From: Clostridiales bacterium
GTDB lineage: Bacteria > Bacillota > Clostridia > Christensenellales > CAG-138
DNA length: 64,000 bases
Direction: 5' to 3'
Assembly (NCBI GenBank): GCA_004558525.1
Contig: SFCQ01000007.1
Span: 28,864 to 92,863, forward strand
The notes beneath the pieces were generated by a model. The model made no database searches. It saw nothing but the letters and a program-made list of their open reading frames with translations, and was not told where the DNA came from. This document shows, piece by piece, positions 62,467 through 64,000 of the stretch. The number at the start of each line of letters is the position of its first letter. The stretch's first letter is position 1. The translations under genes were made by a program, and so were the position numbers.

Positions 62467-62667
62467 ACAAGGGAATAAACTGCGTATAAAGCAAAAAAAC
62501 TGCAACCTTGGCGGCGGCGTAAGCGTTACATATAGTGATGGTTATACCGCCGCTTTGTTCACGAATTGTTTCATTGCAAAGCCGGCTTATTGCATATAAA
62601 CTATTGTTGGCAAATTAAAGTAAGCTCAGCGTGCTTATTTTGCAATATATATAAGGGGTGATATGAA

Positions 62668-63453
62668 TTGGAAGCCGTACCTAAAAAGGCAGCGGTGCAG
62701 CCCATAATACAGACGAGGAACGTCACCAAGGTATACCGCGTTGGCAGCGTGGACATACATGCGCTTAGGGGCGTTGACCTGAGCATAATGCCAGGCGAGC
62801 TCTGCTGCATAGTCGGCAGGAGCGGCAGCGGAAAATCCACGCTTTTGAACGTGCTGGCAGGTCTTGAACACGTTACCGGCGGCGAGATAGTTATAGCCGG
62901 CAAAAGGCTTGACAAGATGACGCAAAGCGAGCTTATCGTGTTCAGGCAGAAGCATGTCGGCTTCATATTCCAATCCTTTAACCTTATGCCGTACTACACG
63001 GCAGTTGAAAACGTGGCTTTCCCGTTGTCCTTTAGAGGAGTGCCGAGGAAGCGGCGCGAAAGGCTTGCGGTAGATGCGCTTAAGGTCATGGGGTTAGGCG
63101 ACCATCTTAAGCACAAGCCGTCCCAGATGTCCGGCGGCCAGCAGCAGCGCGTTGGCATAGCGAGGGCGCTTGTTACTGACCCTGACATAGTGTTTGCAGA
63201 CGAGCCTACGGGCAATCTTGACTCCAACACCTCTGATGATGTTATGCGCACCATATGCGAGGTTATGCGCAGCCGCGGCAAAACGCTTGTTATGGTTACG
63301 CACGACCCGAACATGGCGGCCTTTGCCGACAAGGTGATAAAGATACTTGACGGCAGAGTGGTGGACGTTACATACAACGAAGAACCGGCTTACAAGCGCC
63401 CAAAGGCGGCTAAGCCTAACGATAACGAAAAACAGGGAGATTCACAGCAATGA
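62668..63453 (+). CDS. ABC transporter ATP-binding protein, MacB/LolD type
   Basis: Walker A GRSGSGKSTLLNVLAG, signature QMSGGQQQRVGIARALV, Walker B DIVFADEPTGNLDS and the switch His in VMVTHDPNM. The pattern TQSELIVFRQKHVGFIFQSF is typical of the MacB/LolD/FtsE group, which drives export or mechanotransmission. The start is a TTG behind AAGGGGTG; an ATG at 62663 is in another frame. It ends inside the first codons of the next, frameshifted, secreted-protein gene. A permease is expected further downstream, outside the window. Confidence 0.93.
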   Translation: MEAVPKKAAVQPIIQTRNVTKVYRVGSVDIHALRGVDLSIMPGELCCIVGRSGSGKSTLLNVLAGLEHVTGGEIVIAGKRLDKMTQSELIVFRQKHVGFIFQSFNLMPYYTAVENVAFPLSFRGVPRKRRERLAVDALKVMGLGDHLKHKPSQMSGGQQQRVGIARALVTDPDIVFADEPTGNLDSNTSDDVMRTICEVMRSRGKTLVMVTHDPNMAAFADKVIKILDGRVVDVTYNEEPAYKRPKAAKPNDNEKQGDSQQ

Positions 63454-64000
63454 AGCAGAAAATAACAGCACTTTTATTGGCGGCCGTACTTTTTGCGGCC
63501 ATCTGCCCCGCAGTATTGGCGGAGCGATAAGTGTTGAATCCGTTGCACCAGCATCTGCCGGTATAGACATTCTTGTAAAGATAACTGTTGATGACAAGAT
63601 CAAAGAAGGCACGCTTACACTGGAAAATGTAACTGCTGATGCTGGAGTTTTAGCAAGTCCTGTTGCTGTTAACGGCACTAAGACAGCAGACCTTAACGGC
63701 TACGATAGAAGCATAACTGTTGTCCTTAAAGGTATGTTCAAAGGTACAATTAGTGAATCTGCTATTGAGCAGTTTACTTTTAAGTTCACTTATAATAAAC
63801 ATTTGGATCCGAAAAGTTCGAAGGAATGCATTTGTTCTGTGGAAAAGAAGTTTGCATATACAGTTACCCAAACACAGCAGCCCCAGACCTCGCCTGAGCC
63901 GGGCAAGGCTACGGCTGCGTTCAGGCTGTCGAGCTTTGACGCCAACGGGCTTATAGTTCCTACCGCTGCGGGCAAAAACGGCGGCAAGGTGCAGGTAAGG
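63450..64000 (+). pseudogene. secreted protein gene interrupted by a frameshift after the signal peptide; runs off the window
   Basis: The ATG at 63450 overlaps the ABC gene stop (ATGA) and encodes a clean signal peptide, MKQKITALLLAAVLFAAICP then AVLAE, but the frame stops at 63528-63530. Moving one base at about 63524 restores a long open frame to the end of the window: ISVESVAPASAGIDILVKIT, later TGTISESAIEQ-like and TSPEPGKATAAFRLSSFDAN regions. So a one-base deletion (or a sequence error) lies near 63524. The region 63530-63840 is more AT-rich than its neighbours. Strand-rich exported protein, family not recognised; it is likely the partner of the ABC transporter. Confidence 0.7.

Overview
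The window looks like a chromosome segment of an uncultured, probably gut-associated, low-to-mid GC Firmicute of class Clostridia. Supports are: a T-box leader in front of ileS, sigma-A type promoters (TTGnnn-17-TATAAT), strong AGGAGG ribosome binding sites, a class III fructose-1,6-bisphosphatase, YqhQ (DUF1385), a Nbp35-type Mrp protein, a KOW protein between map and infA, and zinc-type S14. Outside the ribosomal genes the coding DNA is rich in ATA (Ile) and AGG (Arg) codons. I cannot name the genus.

Layout. 1-12 kb: a GNAT fragment, T-box-ileS, arginine deiminase, serC-serA, GAPDH, a secreted SH3-domain protein and the GTPase ychF. 12-20 kb: tilS-hpt-fbp, an ATP-grasp ligase, a membrane-anchored M23 peptidase, yqhQ and a methyltransferase. 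20-27.6 kb: a BlaI/BlaR-type regulatory locus whose sensor is split into an M56 protease and a separate DUF4362 protein, an M16C peptidase and a DUF4438 protein. 27.7-43.7 kb: one long S10-spc-alpha ribosomal operon (rpsJ to rplQ) with secY, adk, map, a KOW protein, infA and rpoA. 43.7-64 kb: membrane and unknown proteins, a PIG-V-like transferase, DUF1846, CBS and radical SAM proteins, a KdpDE-like two-component pair, an Fe-siderophore/B12-type ABC transporter, tRNA-Thr, a Na/Pi cotransporter, dus, an M23 lipoprotein, Mrp, and an ABC ATPase followed by a frameshifted secreted protein.

Most notable non-coding content: (1) a ~215-nt multi-hairpin RNA-like element between rpmJ and rpsM, inside the ribosomal operon, which resembles a HEARO/omega-RNA scaffold without a nuclease gene (resemblance from memory); (2) five DnaA-box-like 9-mers in 75 bp beside an AT-rich tract at 10.5 kb, away from any dnaA gene; (3) a family of dispersed intergenic palindromic repeats (five copies or fragments) that carry a bidirectional terminator hairpin; (4) several lesions or odd gene structures: an N-terminally shortened rpmC that starts by stop-start coupling, the in-frame split M56/DUF4362 sensor, and a frameshift at the signal peptide of the last gene.

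The ribosomal genes use ATC and CGC/CGT codons while neighbours prefer ATA and AGG, so the high-expression block stands out by codon use alone. ileS (charging), tilS (making the ATA-reading tRNA) and the ATA-rich codon usage fit together.
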